A stretch of DNA of 64,000 bases from Mesorhizobium sp. WSM4311 (GCF_002295115.1 NZ_NSFV01000002.1:496001-560000); one strand, 5' to 3'; positions 25,776 through 35,031 are shown, counted from the stretch's first letter. Translations and numbers: made by a program. The notes: generated from the letters alone by a model not told the origin.

Positions 25776-26675
25776 TCAGATCAGGAAAACGATGCGCTTG
25801 CGATAAAGGCCCAGCAGCAGCAGCGCAATAGCCCAGAGGCCGAGGCAGAAATAACCTGTCACCGCCAAGGAATGCCCCGGAAATATGCCCGCCGTGATCG
25901 GCTCGCGCACGCCCTCCAGGAAATAGGTGAACGGGTTCCAATGATAGGCATATTCTTGAACGCCCTCTTGCCCACTATAGACCCAGAAGACCGGCGTGAA
26001 GAACATGCCCACCCGCATCAGGTTGCCGACGATGAATTCGCTGTCGGGAAAGAATGCGCCCAGGAACGCAAAAACCACCACAAATGCAGGGGTTGCCAGG
26101 ATGAGGAGCAACAATCCCAACAAGGACAGCAGCCAGTTCGTGTTGATGCCGTAACCGCTCAAAAGCAGAATGAGAACGCAACCCGCCAGCGAATAACCAG
26201 CCCGAATGATGCATTGCATCGTCAATCGCATCACATACACGAACAACGGCAGCGTCGTGCCCTGAATGAAGCTCGCTTCGCGCTGGAAGAGAGACACGCT
26301 CATGGTGATGGTCTCGGTAAGATAGAACCACACCAGCATGCCGATGGCCACATAGGCTATATAGCTGGGGTTGCTTGCGTCCTTGGTCACGAAAACAAAG
26401 GCAAATGTGCCGACGAAAGCGAAATAGTTGACCAGCATCCAAAGCGGGCCGAGCGTCGTGCGTCTGTGCTGGTCGCCGATGTCCTCATGGGCAAGCGCGA
26501 TCCAGACCCGGTGTAATCTCATGGCTTTTGAGATGTCGTCAAAAGCGCCGTTTAGTGCCGCAATCATAGCTGGGAGTATCGCAATCCGTTGTTCTGGCGC
26601 ATTGTCCTTCGCTGGCCATGGCGAACCACCACACCCATCTCTAATAGCCATTTCGACAGGCATATGGCAACGCAT
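25776..26675 (-). CDS. wzm: Wzm-type polysaccharide ABC transporter permease
   Basis: An ABC-2-type permease of up to 299 residues with about six hydrophobic helices, the partner of the ATPase encoded just downstream. Typical features are RTTLGPLWMLVNYFAFVGTF after the amphipathic N-terminus, SFIQGTTLPLFVYVMRLTM in the middle and WNPFTYFLEGVREPI near the end. The start is uncertain: the frame opens at 26675, but in-frame ATGs at 26663 and 26651, and a later one giving MIAALNGAF, are equally possible, and no strong ribosome site decides. With Wzt it defines an ABC-transporter-dependent route; no Wzx flippase or Wzy polymerase was seen. Confidence 0.9.
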   Translation of the reverse strand: MRCHMPVEMAIRDGCGGSPWPAKDNAPEQRIAILPAMIAALNGAFDDISKAMRLHRVWIALAHEDIGDQHRRTTLGPLWMLVNYFAFVGTFAFVFVTKDASNPSYIAYVAIGMLVWFYLTETITMSVSLFQREASFIQGTTLPLFVYVMRLTMQCIIRAGYSLAGCVLILLLSGYGINTNWLLSLLGLLLLILATPAFVVVFAFLGAFFPDSEFIVGNLMRVGMFFTPVFWVYSGQEGVQEYAYHWNPFTYFLEGVREPITAGIFPGHSLAVTGYFCLGLWAIALLLLGLYRKRIVFLI

Positions 26676-27064
26676 TGCGTCGTAACGAGGTCAAGAGCAG
26701 AGTCAACTGCGGCAAAACTGGACACGGGCTGATGCCATGCGGCTTTCTTCGTTAGCCGAGACTAATGTCAGGCTCGCGGCAATCTCCCAAGGATGATGCG
26801 CCACGCTTCTCTATTGACCGTCGGCTCTTCCCGAAAAAACCTCTGGCTATGACTTCGAGCCCACAGTATGCGATACAACGCGACGGGCCGGAAATCGCCC
26901 TTTGAGGAAAGAACGGCCATGAGCGATTTTCGTGTTCGCACTGTGCTGGTGTTCACGTCCACGAACCTGGAGCTGGTGCCATCCGATGAAGCTGGAATCT
27001 GTATTCGGACTTCGGCCACAGATGCACCTCGCCTTCATGAACTCAAGTAAGGTGTTCGACATTC
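26676..27064. other. 389-bp divergent intergenic region
   Basis: This region lies between the minus-strand wzm-wzt unit and the plus-strand GT2 gene and should hold both promoters. Open frames of 60-83 codons on both strands have no recognisable family. It contains one copy of a 43-bp element, at 26833-26875, that recurs upstream of the capD-like gene. Confidence 0.6.
26833..26875 (+). promoter_or_regulatory. 43-bp element shared by two divergent regions, copy 1
   Basis: The sequence starting GAAAAAACCTCTGGC and ending TATGCGATA matches 29874-29916 at 34 of 43 positions without gaps. Both copies are in divergent intergenic regions of the same locus and point toward a plus-strand gene. It may be a shared promoter or regulator site; no known operator was recognised. 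Confidence 0.5.
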
Positions 27065-27997
27065 GTGGATAGGGCAGATCTGCGCATAGCGGTGCTGATG
27101 GGCACGAAAGACGGCGCCGCGTTCATTGATGAGCAGTTGCAATCCCTGCTCGCACAGTCGCATCCGCTCATCGACCTCTGGATCTCCGACGATGGCTCCG
27201 TCGACGGCACGGTTCCCATCATCGAAGCCTGGAAGTCCCGCTGGACAAAGGGTCGAGTGACGTTGGTCGAGGGGCCGCACCGAGGGTTCGCGGCCAATTT
27301 CCGTTCGATGATACTCGACCGGCGTATCGATGCCGACTTCTATGCCTTCAGCGATCAGGACGATGTCTGGGAGCCGGACAGGCTGGAAAGTGCCATCCAA
27401 TGGATGCAGGCGTTCGGCGCGGAAACGCCGTTGATGTTCTGCTCGCGAACCGCGACCATGACCGAAACGGGAAGCCTTGTCGGCCAGTCGCCATTGTTTC
27501 GGCGGCCGCCGTCCTTCCGCAACGCGCTCGTGCAAAGCATCGCCGGCGGCAACACCATCCTGCTCAACTGTGCGGCACGCGATCTGTTGGCAAGGGCTTC
27601 GGCACGCACGGGCTTCGTCAGCCACGACTGGTGGGCCTATCTGATTGTCACCGGCGCCGGCGGCGTTGTCCACTACGACCCGCGGCCGCTGGTGCACTAC
27701 CGGCAGCACGCGGCGAACCTTGTCGGTGCCAACGTGTCATGGCGGGCAAGAGTCTCGCGGCTTGGGCGCCTGTTCAAGGGCGAGTTTGCCGACTGGACCG
27801 ATGTCAACCTTGCCGGCCTGGCGGTCAATCGCGACCTCCTTACGCCGGATGCCGCGGCGTGCCTCGACCTGTTCGCAAGCGGTCGGCAGGGCAGTCTTTT
27901 CCAGCGTTTGCGCACTCTGCCCGCAAGCGGTGTCTATCGGCAGACCCTTGCCGGGACCTTGGGGCTCTATCTCGCATTCATCCTGGGTCGCATCTGA
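27065..27997 (+). CDS. GT2 glycosyltransferase, rhamnosyltransferase-like
   Basis: A 310-residue family 2 glycosyltransferase. The GT-A motifs are WISDDGSVDGT (39-49) and FSDQDDVWEPDRL (95-107); the latter is characteristic of rhamnosyl- and related transferases of O-antigen loci. LVHYRQHAANLVG follows around residue 218. The start is GTG at 27065, with TAAGGTG upstream. It stands alone, divergent from wzm-wzt and convergent to the phosphohexomutase gene, so it has its own promoter. A probable role is addition of rhamnose or 6-deoxytalose from dTDP-sugars in the cytoplasm; the donor is inferred from the locus, not the protein. Confidence 0.83.
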   Translation: MDRADLRIAVLMGTKDGAAFIDEQLQSLLAQSHPLIDLWISDDGSVDGTVPIIEAWKSRWTKGRVTLVEGPHRGFAANFRSMILDRRIDADFYAFSDQDDVWEPDRLESAIQWMQAFGAETPLMFCSRTATMTETGSLVGQSPLFRRPPSFRNALVQSIAGGNTILLNCAARDLLARASARTGFVSHDWWAYLIVTGAGGVVHYDPRPLVHYRQHAANLVGANVSWRARVSRLGRLFKGEFADWTDVNLAGLAVNRDLLTPDAAACLDLFASGRQGSLFQRLRTLPASGVYRQTLAGTLGLYLAFILGRI

Positions 27998-28182
27998 AAT
28001 CGAATTGCTTCAAGGCGCGTGGTCGAGCGGTGCCTCCGTGCTCTATCGGCTGAGCGCTTCTTCGCCGGCACAATTTGACGGCGATACGTCGGGGAGTTCC
28101 CGCATGAGGCCAGCGAACGCAGTGACCCGTCGGAAGGGGGCTTGCGCCAGTGCGATAACCATCTTCATGAGACGGCCGCTGT

Positions 28183-29634
28183 TCAATCCGCGGACGTGAT
28201 CGCCCGCGCCCTTTCAAGCGTCAATGCCACGATCGCGGCCGCTCTGTCCGCGTTTGCAGCCTCCGAATAGCAGCGAAGTTCAGGTGCGTTGCCGGAGGGC
28301 CGCAAATGGATGATCTCACCAGTTTGCATTCGCATCCTGAAGCCGTCGGTCTCGTCGACTTCGGCAACGGTCCCGAAAGGCGCCAGGAATTGCTGCAACG
28401 CATCCCGATCCGCGAGGCGGTGCATCAGGCTGTGCGAGCTTTCCACCGGGAAGTTTTCAAGTCGCTCGCTTGCGCAAACCGGAAGCTTCCAAACCGCGCG
28501 CAGCTGCGACAGCGTTTTTCCTGTCGATGCAACCAGACCCAGGACGGCGAGGATCGGGAGTAGGGAATCCCGTGTCGGCAATGCCGCCAGTGTCTTTCCG
28601 CGCAGGGAACAATCCGATCCCAGGAGAACGCCGCCATTGGCCTCGAAGCCGACGACGATGCGGCCGGCATGGTATGATGCTTCCATCCCTTCGATGACAA
28701 AGGGAGATCCGACTTTCGTTCTCACGACCTCGAAACCGAAAGCTTTCGAAATGCCCGAATTGGAAGTCACCGGCGTCACGACGACGTCTGCCCGCAAGAA
28801 CAAGGCGGTGGCGAGGCCGATCAGGTCGCCGCGAAAAAGATCGCCATTCTCGTCGGCGATAAGCGGACGATCGGCATCGGCATCTGTCGACACGATGGCA
28901 TCGAGGTTGAATTCCCCAGCCCAACGTTTGAATTTGGCAAGTGTGGTCGGGCTGACGGCTTCGGTGTCAACGGGCACAAAGGTACCGGATTTCCCGACAG
29001 GCGTCACATGAGCGCCAAGGGATTGGAGAATCTCGACCAGCAGATCCGCCGCCACCGAGCTGTGCTGATAAACGCCGACCCTCATGCCGGAAAGGGAATT
29101 GGGCTGCAATATGATCTCGGCGCGCGCGCGATAGGCGGCGATCGCCTGATCATGGCGTGTTGGCAAGGCCGTTCCTGGCGGAGGCGGAGGGCGATAGGCT
29201 CCCGATCTTCCAGCGGCGTATTGTGCCATGGCGGCTTCATCCGCCTTGCTGATCTCGCCGTGCGGGCCGTAAAATTTGATACCGTTGCGGTCAGCGGGAA
29301 TATGCGAACCCGTCACCATAAGTGCCGCTGCGCCATGCTGCTGGCCGTACAGCGCCAAAGCCGGTGTTGGAATGGCGCCGCAATCGACCGGTTGAAGCCC
29401 GCTTGCCGCCAGGGCTGCCATGCAGTTGGCGGCAATGGTGGGGCTGCTGTCGCGTAAGTCACGACCCACCAGCACCATGGCATTCGGCTGAATCCCGCCG
29501 GCAGCCACGCGCCAGGCGAAAGCCTCAGTATAAAGCCCACTCGGGTTCCCGACCAATTCCGAAGCCAGGCCTCTGAGGCCACTCGATCCAAATTTCATCA
29601 CTTCGCTTTGGCTGATGAGAGGGAAGGCTGTCAT
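28183..29634 (-). CDS. Phosphomannomutase/phosphoglucomutase family protein
   Basis: A 483-residue alpha-D-phosphohexomutase. The phosphoserine loop is MVTGSHIPADRNGIKFYG with S110; the metal loop DADADRPLIADENGD follows near 240, a sugar loop FEANGGVLL near 330, and a phosphate-binding RPSGNAPELR near the end. It interconverts hexose-6- and hexose-1-phosphates; mannose or glucose specificity is not clear. No mannose-1-phosphate guanylyltransferase is present in the window. In the rfb context it could supply glucose-1-phosphate. The first ATG at 29634 is used; the ATG at residue 13, MKFGSSGLRG, is a possible start. Confidence 0.85.
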   Translation of the reverse strand: MTAFPLISQSEVMKFGSSGLRGLASELVGNPSGLYTEAFAWRVAAGGIQPNAMVLVGRDLRDSSPTIAANCMAALAASGLQPVDCGAIPTPALALYGQQHGAAALMVTGSHIPADRNGIKFYGPHGEISKADEAAMAQYAAGRSGAYRPPPPPGTALPTRHDQAIAAYRARAEIILQPNSLSGMRVGVYQHSSVAADLLVEILQSLGAHVTPVGKSGTFVPVDTEAVSPTTLAKFKRWAGEFNLDAIVSTDADADRPLIADENGDLFRGDLIGLATALFLRADVVVTPVTSNSGISKAFGFEVVRTKVGSPFVIEGMEASYHAGRIVVGFEANGGVLLGSDCSLRGKTLAALPTRDSLLPILAVLGLVASTGKTLSQLRAVWKLPVCASERLENFPVESSHSLMHRLADRDALQQFLAPFGTVAEVDETDGFRMRMQTGEIIHLRPSGNAPELRCYSEAANADRAAAIVALTLERARAITSAD

Positions 29635-30031
29635 ATCGAGGTAGGTTCCCCTGTTAACCGAAAAGCGCTTCGCCGCCCACCAGAGGTTTTCCCCGAGATC
29701 TTGAAAAATAGTGCGTCGCGATGAACGAACGGGTAACGGCAGCGCTGTGGAAAGTGCGTCAGACGCCAGCCAATCGCACCGCCTGACCTGCTCCTGGCAA
29801 CAGCGTGAACCTTAAACCTCTCCGCCGGTTGCGCGATATCTGGTCGGCACTTGATCGCAATCGAACTGTCTGTGAAAAAATCTCTGGCGATGACCTCACG
29901 TCCACGCTATGCGGTAGCGATGGCGGGGGCCGAGGATTTGACGCTGAGAACAGGTGGCCGGTGACGGATGGTGTTCGATCTGACGCCGCATTAGTGTTGA
30001 AGTTCTCACGCCTGGAGTTCAATACTCGCCA
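29635..30031. other. 397-bp divergent intergenic region
   Basis: This region lies between the minus-strand phosphohexomutase and the plus-strand capD-like gene. No supported gene is present. It contains copy 2 of the 43-bp element at 29874-29916 and, on the minus strand at 29691-29680, the 12-mer GAAAACCTCTGG that resembles the element's first part. Confidence 0.6.
29874..29916 (+). promoter_or_regulatory. 43-bp element shared by two divergent regions, copy 2
   Basis: It begins GAAAAAATCTCTGGC and ends TATGCGGTA, about 115 bp upstream of the capD-like ATG, and matches copy 1 at 26833-26875 at 34 of 43 positions. Confidence 0.5.
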
Positions 30032-32020
30032 ATGACTTCCTTTGCAGAAGCCGTGTTCGGATTTCGACCGAAGATACGGCGCGTCATCATCATGGTCCAG
30101 GACCTGCTCATGGTCCTGGTTGCGGTGGCGCTTAGTCTCGTCCTCTCCCGGTCAGACCTTTCGTTCGATGCATTCTCCTACCAAGGCCTGGTCGCCTGGG
30201 CCGGGATCGTTCTCATCAGCCACCTGCTGTTCAGATATTGTGGTCTCTACACCACGATCTGGCGCTTTGCCTCGACCCCGGACTTTTTCAACATTCTGAA
30301 GAGCTGTGCGATTCTGACGGTCGTGCTTTATGCTGTTTCGCGGATGTTTCGTCTCATCCAGCCCGTGGCTGGCCTCAACGAACGCCAATTCATCGTCTTT
30401 TTCCTCGTTTCCTTCACCATCATATCGGCGCCGAGGCTGTTCTACCGATTTCTTCGCGACGGCGCGAGCTGGGGCATCCTCACCCTCAGGGTCGATAAGG
30501 TGCAGGCCAGGCGGGCGCTGTTCGTCGGTCGGCTTGGTGAGGCCGACCTGATCATTCGCTTCACGCGCACGGCAGAGCCGACCGACTATTCCATTGCCGG
30601 CATCATGGCGACCGAGCGCGGCGCACCGTTGGGCACACGGATTCAAGGTGTTCCCGTGGTGGCGTCCCGGCCACGCCTGATCGATGTCCTGGAGGACTAC
30701 GCCGCCGGCACCAGGAGCATCGACCTGCTTATTTTCGGCAGCGGCGTCGAGCATGAGATCGAGGAATATTCCGAGCTTGTGCGTGTCGCCCGGCATGGCG
30801 GCATAACCGTCTTGCAGTTCTCGAGCCTTTCGCAGCTTGGGCAGGAGGGAAAGATCGTTCTCGACGAAGTCGAGATGGAAACGATCCTGCGCCGCCCGAC
30901 CGTGCCATCCGATATCGCGCGTATTGGCGCCTTCGTCGGCGGCAAGCGCGTCCTGGTGACGGGAGGCGCCGGATCTATCGGCCGCACGCTGGTCAAGCGG
31001 TCGCTGGAGCTGGGAGCAGGGGCGGTGCTGGTCGCCGACAATTCCGAGTTCGGCATCTTCCAGTTGAGCCAGTATGTCGACGAAAAGCACCATGATCGCC
31101 TGAAGGTGCGCATTGTCGATGTCGCGGACCGGCGTCAGATGACTCGTGTCGTCACGGAATTCAAACCGGACATCATCTTTCATGCCGCGGCGCTGAAGCA
31201 CGTTCCGCTGCTCGAGGAGAACTGGGAATCGGCTATCCAGACCAATGTTTTCGGTACGCTTGTCTGCGCTGAGGTTGCCGCCAAATGCGGTGTTCCGCAG
31301 TTCCTGCTCATATCGAGCGACAAGGCCGTGGATCCGACCTCGGTGCTTGGCATCACAAAGAGAGCCGCCGAGCAACTCGTCAGTTCCTTGCACGAAAGCC
31401 ACGCAATCGCGCCGGACGGGCGCCGTACGGGCACCAAATTCATAGCCGTGCGGTTCGGCAACGTGTTTGGCTCCAATGGTTCGGTGGCGACCATCTTCCA
31501 GGCACAGATCGAAGCCGGCGGCCCGGTCACGATTACCGATCGACGCATGACCCGCTATTTCATGACGGTGGCGGAAGCCGTCGATCTCGTCATCATGGCG
31601 GCCGCCGACGCCCAGTCGCGTAACGGCAAGGACGACTATGCCATCTATATGCTGGACATGGGCAAACCCGTGCCGATTCTCGAGGTCGCGGAGACCATGA
31701 TCCGCATGGCCGGCAAGACGCCCTATGCGGATATCCCGATCCGCTTCACCGGCATCAGGCCCGGCGAGAAGCTGCATGAGACGCTACAGGGCGCCAACGA
31801 AGAGATCATCATGCTCGACATCGCCAAGATCTTCGGTCTCAGGACCGATGTGGTGGCGTGGCCTACGGTTCAGGCTGCGCTGGCCGCGTTGCAGGCGGCA
31901 ATGAAGAGCCAGGACAAGGCTTCCGCCCTTGCCGTGTTGGCGCAACTCCATCTGCCGGAGACGCCGGCGCCCGACACGCAGCAGGAAACTGGCCCGAGAA
32001 GGGTCGGGCAAGCAGGTTAG
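30032..32020 (+). CDS. CapD/WbpM-type membrane NDP-sugar 4,6-dehydratase
   Basis: A 662-residue protein. The N-terminus has four or five membrane helices (first about 19-37), then a CoA-binding-like domain with ARRALFVGRLGEADLI near 165-180, then an extended SDR domain whose NAD loop is TGGAGSIG near 310. The altered active-site segment SSDKAVDPTSVLGITKR matches the WbpM/FlaA1/CapD group, which converts UDP-GlcNAc to a 4-keto-6-deoxy product. The last ~65 residues are a variable tail. With the following sugar transferase and reductase it resembles the WreV-WreU-WreQ set that makes and transfers QuiNAc in Rhizobium etli O-antigen. Exact product is inferred. Confidence 0.88.
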   Translation: MTSFAEAVFGFRPKIRRVIIMVQDLLMVLVAVALSLVLSRSDLSFDAFSYQGLVAWAGIVLISHLLFRYCGLYTTIWRFASTPDFFNILKSCAILTVVLYAVSRMFRLIQPVAGLNERQFIVFFLVSFTIISAPRLFYRFLRDGASWGILTLRVDKVQARRALFVGRLGEADLIIRFTRTAEPTDYSIAGIMATERGAPLGTRIQGVPVVASRPRLIDVLEDYAAGTRSIDLLIFGSGVEHEIEEYSELVRVARHGGITVLQFSSLSQLGQEGKIVLDEVEMETILRRPTVPSDIARIGAFVGGKRVLVTGGAGSIGRTLVKRSLELGAGAVLVADNSEFGIFQLSQYVDEKHHDRLKVRIVDVADRRQMTRVVTEFKPDIIFHAAALKHVPLLEENWESAIQTNVFGTLVCAEVAAKCGVPQFLLISSDKAVDPTSVLGITKRAAEQLVSSLHESHAIAPDGRRTGTKFIAVRFGNVFGSNGSVATIFQAQIEAGGPVTITDRRMTRYFMTVAEAVDLVIMAAADAQSRNGKDDYAIYMLDMGKPVPILEVAETMIRMAGKTPYADIPIRFTGIRPGEKLHETLQGANEEIIMLDIAKIFGLRTDVVAWPTVQAALAALQAAMKSQDKASALAVLAQLHLPETPAPDTQQETGPRRVGQAG

Positions 32021-32180
32021 ATACGTTGCGGCTGACGGTTGAATGGCGGGATTTTGCCTGGATATCGATTCCGCGGCCGGCGGTGTCGGAGCAATTTCCG
32101 CCGGGAAAGCGCTCCTGGCCTTTGCCGGGAAAACCGTTTCACACTCTTCCTGGAATGGCGCTAGCGATGAGGGGACGGCC

Positions 32181-32720
32181 GTGAAGGGACTGAAACGTGC
32201 CTTCGATCTCGTCGCGGCGGTCTTGCTGTTGTTGGTGACATCCCCTGTTCTATTGCTCTGCATGCTTGCGGTGCGGGCATCGTCGCCCGGTCCGGTGATT
32301 TTTTCCCAGACGCGGGTCGGCCGCGATGGTGTGTTGTTTCGCTGCCACAAATTGCGGACGATGTATCAGGGCACGCCGTCCTTGCCCTCGCACGAGGCGC
32401 CAGCAAATGCCGTGACCGCGGTCGGAAGGACCTTGCGGAAGTTCAAGCTCGATGAGCTGCCGCAATTCTGGAATGTTCTTCGGGGCGAGATGAGCCTGGT
32501 CGGGCCGCGCCCTTGCCTGCCGACACAGACGGAACTGATCGAGCGTCGCCGGCAGCTGGGGGTTTTGGCGGCACGTCCGGGCATTACCGGCATGGCCCAG
32601 ATCAGGGGCATCGACATGTCCAACCCGCGGCTTCTGGCCGAAACGGATGCCGCCTATCTCAGGAGGGCGTCGTTCTGGCTCGACCTTCGCATCCTGTTTG
32701 GAACGCTCTATCGCAACTGA
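32181..32720 (+). CDS. Initiating sugar-1-phosphate transferase (WcaJ/PglC family)
   Basis: A 179-residue polyprenyl-phosphate hexose-1-phosphate transferase of the small, single-helix type. After [19 protein letters not shown] (the membrane anchor) come [29 protein letters not shown] and [12 protein letters not shown], all family hallmarks. The start is GTG at 32181: GAGGGGA at 32169-32175 is well spaced, whereas the longer frame from 32043 adds an unconserved segment. It would transfer a 6-deoxy-HexNAc-1-phosphate or HexNAc-1-phosphate to undecaprenyl phosphate on the cytoplasmic face and so start the chain. Its 3' end overlaps the convergent epimerase gene by 13 bp. Confidence 0.92.
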   Translation: MKGLKRAFDLVAAVLLLLVTSPVLLLCMLAVRASSPGPVIFSQTRVGRDGVLFRCHKLRTMYQGTPSLPSHEAPANAVTAVGRTLRKFKLDELPQFWNVLRGEMSLVGPRPCLPTQTELIERRRQLGVLAARPGITGMAQIRGIDMSNPRLLAETDAAYLRRASFWLDLRILFGTLYRN

Positions 32721-33661
32721 GGCGATTGAGCGTCTCCGAGCCGCGCTATTTCGGCCAACCGCTCCAGCGTCCCGGTCTCCGGCAGCCAGCCTTCGGATAC
32801 GAGCAGGGAAGGGTCGCATATCTGTGTCGCGGTCAGACTGTCCCAGGACGCCCGCTTGCCCAACAGGATCGCGGCCGCCCGCAACGGCCTGGCCGGCACG
32901 TCCACAAGGCGCCTCGGCCGTCCGAAACCGTCGCGAAAGGCGCCGACAATGTCGGCGATCGAAACCGGCGGCACATCGCTGGCGACATAGATCGATCGCA
33001 GCCGCCCCGAAAGGCTGAGCAGATGCCATACCGCACCTGCCGTCGATTGCGATGACAGCAGCGAGCGGGTTCCCGTCAGGGCACCTGTCGGCAGCGGCAG
33101 GCCCGTATCGGCCAGGCGCATCAGCGCCGCCAGGTTTCCTTTCATGCCGGCTCCGTAGACTGGCGGCAGCCGCAGCACGGTGGCGTCGGAACGGCCATGC
33201 GACGCATAGGCATCCAGCACCCTGATCTCTGCTTCGCGCTTCGAGCGCCCATAGGCGCATTGCGGATCGGGAATCGTGTCCTCGTCGATCGTTGCACTGA
33301 CGCGCGCGCCGATCACGGCCCGGATCGAGGAGAGCTGGATGAACCGTCCGCTTGCCTGTTCGGCCGCCGCCTGCGCCAGCCTTGCGCTCAATTCCGCATT
33401 GGCCGCCCGAAAATCGGCTTCGGCGGCGTTGCCTTCATCATTGTTCAGACCCGCGCAATGAACGACATCGGTAACACCCCCGGCAAGCGCCAGGAAGGCA
33501 GCCGTCGGCGCATCGACATCGGGCATCTGCATGGCCTCATGCCCCCGACCAAGCCTCTCCGGGTAGCGGGACGCGAGGCGAAGCTCGGCGCCCGCCTCAT
33601 GAAGCCGATGCACCACTCGACGGCCGATGAAGCCTGTCGCGCCTGTGACCAGGACTTTCAT
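32708..33661 (-). CDS. NAD-dependent epimerase/dehydratase, WbpV/WreQ-like 4-keto reductase
   Basis: An SDR protein of 317 residues. The cofactor loop is TGATGFIGRR (6-15), the active-site serine region is QLSSIRAVIG and the Y-xxx-K pair lies in CAYGRSK. Proteins of this shape beside a small sugar transferase are often C4-reductases acting on UDP-4-keto-6-deoxy-GlcNAc, giving UDP-QuiNAc or UDP-FucNAc. It lies downstream of the O-antigen ligase on the minus strand with ATGA overlap, so the two are cotranscribed, and its end overlaps the convergent sugar-transferase gene. Stereochemistry of the product cannot be read from the sequence. Confidence 0.78.
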   Translation of the reverse strand: MKVLVTGATGFIGRRVVHRLHEAGAELRLASRYPERLGRGHEAMQMPDVDAPTAAFLALAGGVTDVVHCAGLNNDEGNAAEADFRAANAELSARLAQAAAEQASGRFIQLSSIRAVIGARVSATIDEDTIPDPQCAYGRSKREAEIRVLDAYASHGRSDATVLRLPPVYGAGMKGNLAALMRLADTGLPLPTGALTGTRSLLSSQSTAGAVWHLLSLSGRLRSIYVASDVPPVSIADIVGAFRDGFGRPRRLVDVPARPLRAAAILLGKRASWDSLTATQICDPSLLVSEGWLPETGTLERLAEIARLGDAQSPQLR

Positions 33662-35031
33662 TGGTCTTGCCCTAAACCGCTATTGCGTGAATCGAAGCGC
33701 CCGATCTTCATCCCTGGACGAAGGGCGTCTTCCGTCACCGGCGGAAGCACTCGCTCTTGCGTCTCGGGCGGAAACGCCTGGTCTTGCGGCAACGGAGCCT
33801 GGCGGCCCGAGGCGAGATACGTTCCCGACACCAGGAAGACCATCAGCACCGAGTCCAGAATGTCGTGGCCAATCAGGATGCCTGTCATCCCGGACGTGAG
33901 ATAGGTGATCACCACGATGACAATCATGGTAGCGCCAAAACGCTCGATCGGATCGGTGCTATTTCGCAAAACCACGGCTGCGTTCCTGGCGGCAACGACG
34001 AAGATCGCGGCCAGCGTCAAGGCGCCCAGGAGTCCTGCCTGCACCAGGGCGGTCAGGAAGCCGTTGTGGAAATGATTGAAGCCTGCATCCATCCCGAACT
34101 GATCGTGGAAGCCCTGTTTTATCAGGGCCTGGGTGGCACCCACTCCATGTCCGAACAGCGGCATCCCACGAAACGCCTTCAGGCCAATATCCCACACGGC
34201 CAATCGCAATCCTGTAGCCGTCGTGTGGTCACCGTTGAGGGCGAGCGCGTCCAAGTCGGAACGCAGAAAGTCGACACGCCCGGATATTGTCTGGAAGCCG
34301 ACAGCCGCGATGACGGCGCCGGCCGCCAGCAGCAGCACCAGCAGGCGAATGGCGTTCCTTCCCTTGAGCCTGTGCTGGTTGATCAGTAGAACGGCGATAC
34401 CGGCAATCAGCAGTGCCAGCCAGACAATGCGGGTGCCGGAGTAGATGATGGCGATCGTCCCGCCAAGTGCCGCGCAAATGAGGGCGATCCTGTGTCTCTC
34501 TATATCCGACAGGGCGCCGGCCACGCAGACCGCCACGGCAAGGCAGAGGACCTCCGCGAACACAATTGCATTCCCGGCCCCCCCCTCGGCGCGGATACCA
34601 AGCCAATGTTGTTGGAAGACCGCCAGAAGCAGCGCGACAAAACAGGTCGCCATGCTGCTCAGCACGATGATACGGACAAGCGTCGTCTTCCGCGTAATGC
34701 TCCAGGTCGAATAGGAGATGGGGAAAAACAGGAAGGTGACTAGCGGGATCAGGTGCAATGCGTCCCTGGCGATCGCATGGTTGACGATGGACGCCACCAG
34801 ATTGGCCGCGCAATAGGCATAGATCGCGATCGTCATCGCCATCATCGCCGGGTCGGTATTGAAGCGCCTTTTCTTGAGGGCGATCAACAGGACGGACGAC
34901 AGAGCGCCGCCGTTGAATACGAAGCTGACCACCGATCCCAAAACCGGCGGAAAAAAGAAGCAAAGAATGGAGAAGTAGATATTGATCCGCGACGGCGTGA
35001 GTTGCTGACTTGCAGACGAAAGCCGGGTCAA
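33658..35031 (-). CDS. O-antigen ligase/polymerase family (WaaL/Wzy_C) membrane protein
   Basis: A 457-residue membrane protein with about ten to twelve hydrophobic helices. The large periplasmic loop contains LFGHGVGATQALIKQGF and then FNHFHNGFLTALVQAGLLG; the H-N-x-F-L motif marks the Wzy_C superfamily. The last ~45 residues are polar and proline-rich. With a Wzm/Wzt exporter present, the ligase role, joining the finished O-polysaccharide to lipid A-core in the periplasm, is more likely than polymerase. The start is the ATG at 35031. Its TGA overlaps the following epimerase start as ATGA. Confidence 0.82.
   Translation of the reverse strand: MTRLSSASQQLTPSRINIYFSILCFFFPPVLGSVVSFVFNGGALSSVLLIALKKRRFNTDPAMMAMTIAIYAYCAANLVASIVNHAIARDALHLIPLVTFLFFPISYSTWSITRKTTLVRIIVLSSMATCFVALLLAVFQQHWLGIRAEGGAGNAIVFAEVLCLAVAVCVAGALSDIERHRIALICAALGGTIAIIYSGTRIVWLALLIAGIAVLLINQHRLKGRNAIRLLVLLLAAGAVIAAVGFQTISGRVDFLRSDLDALALNGDHTTATGLRLAVWDIGLKAFRGMPLFGHGVGATQALIKQGFHDQFGMDAGFNHFHNGFLTALVQAGLLGALTLAAIFVVAARNAAVVLRNSTDPIERFGATMIVIVVITYLTSGMTGILIGHDILDSVLMVFLVSGTYLASGRQAPLPQDQAFPPETQERVLPPVTEDALRPGMKIGRFDSRNSGLGQDQ

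Noticed and set aside
26676..26710. Promoter for wzm at the TTGACC/TTGACT hexamers
   Set aside because: No acceptable -10 lies at 16-18 bp on the minus strand before the possible starts, so I did not call it.
26768..27019. Minus-strand frame of 83 codons between wzm and the GT2 gene
   Set aside because: No ribosome site or family resemblance, and it overlaps other short frames on both strands and the 43-bp element.
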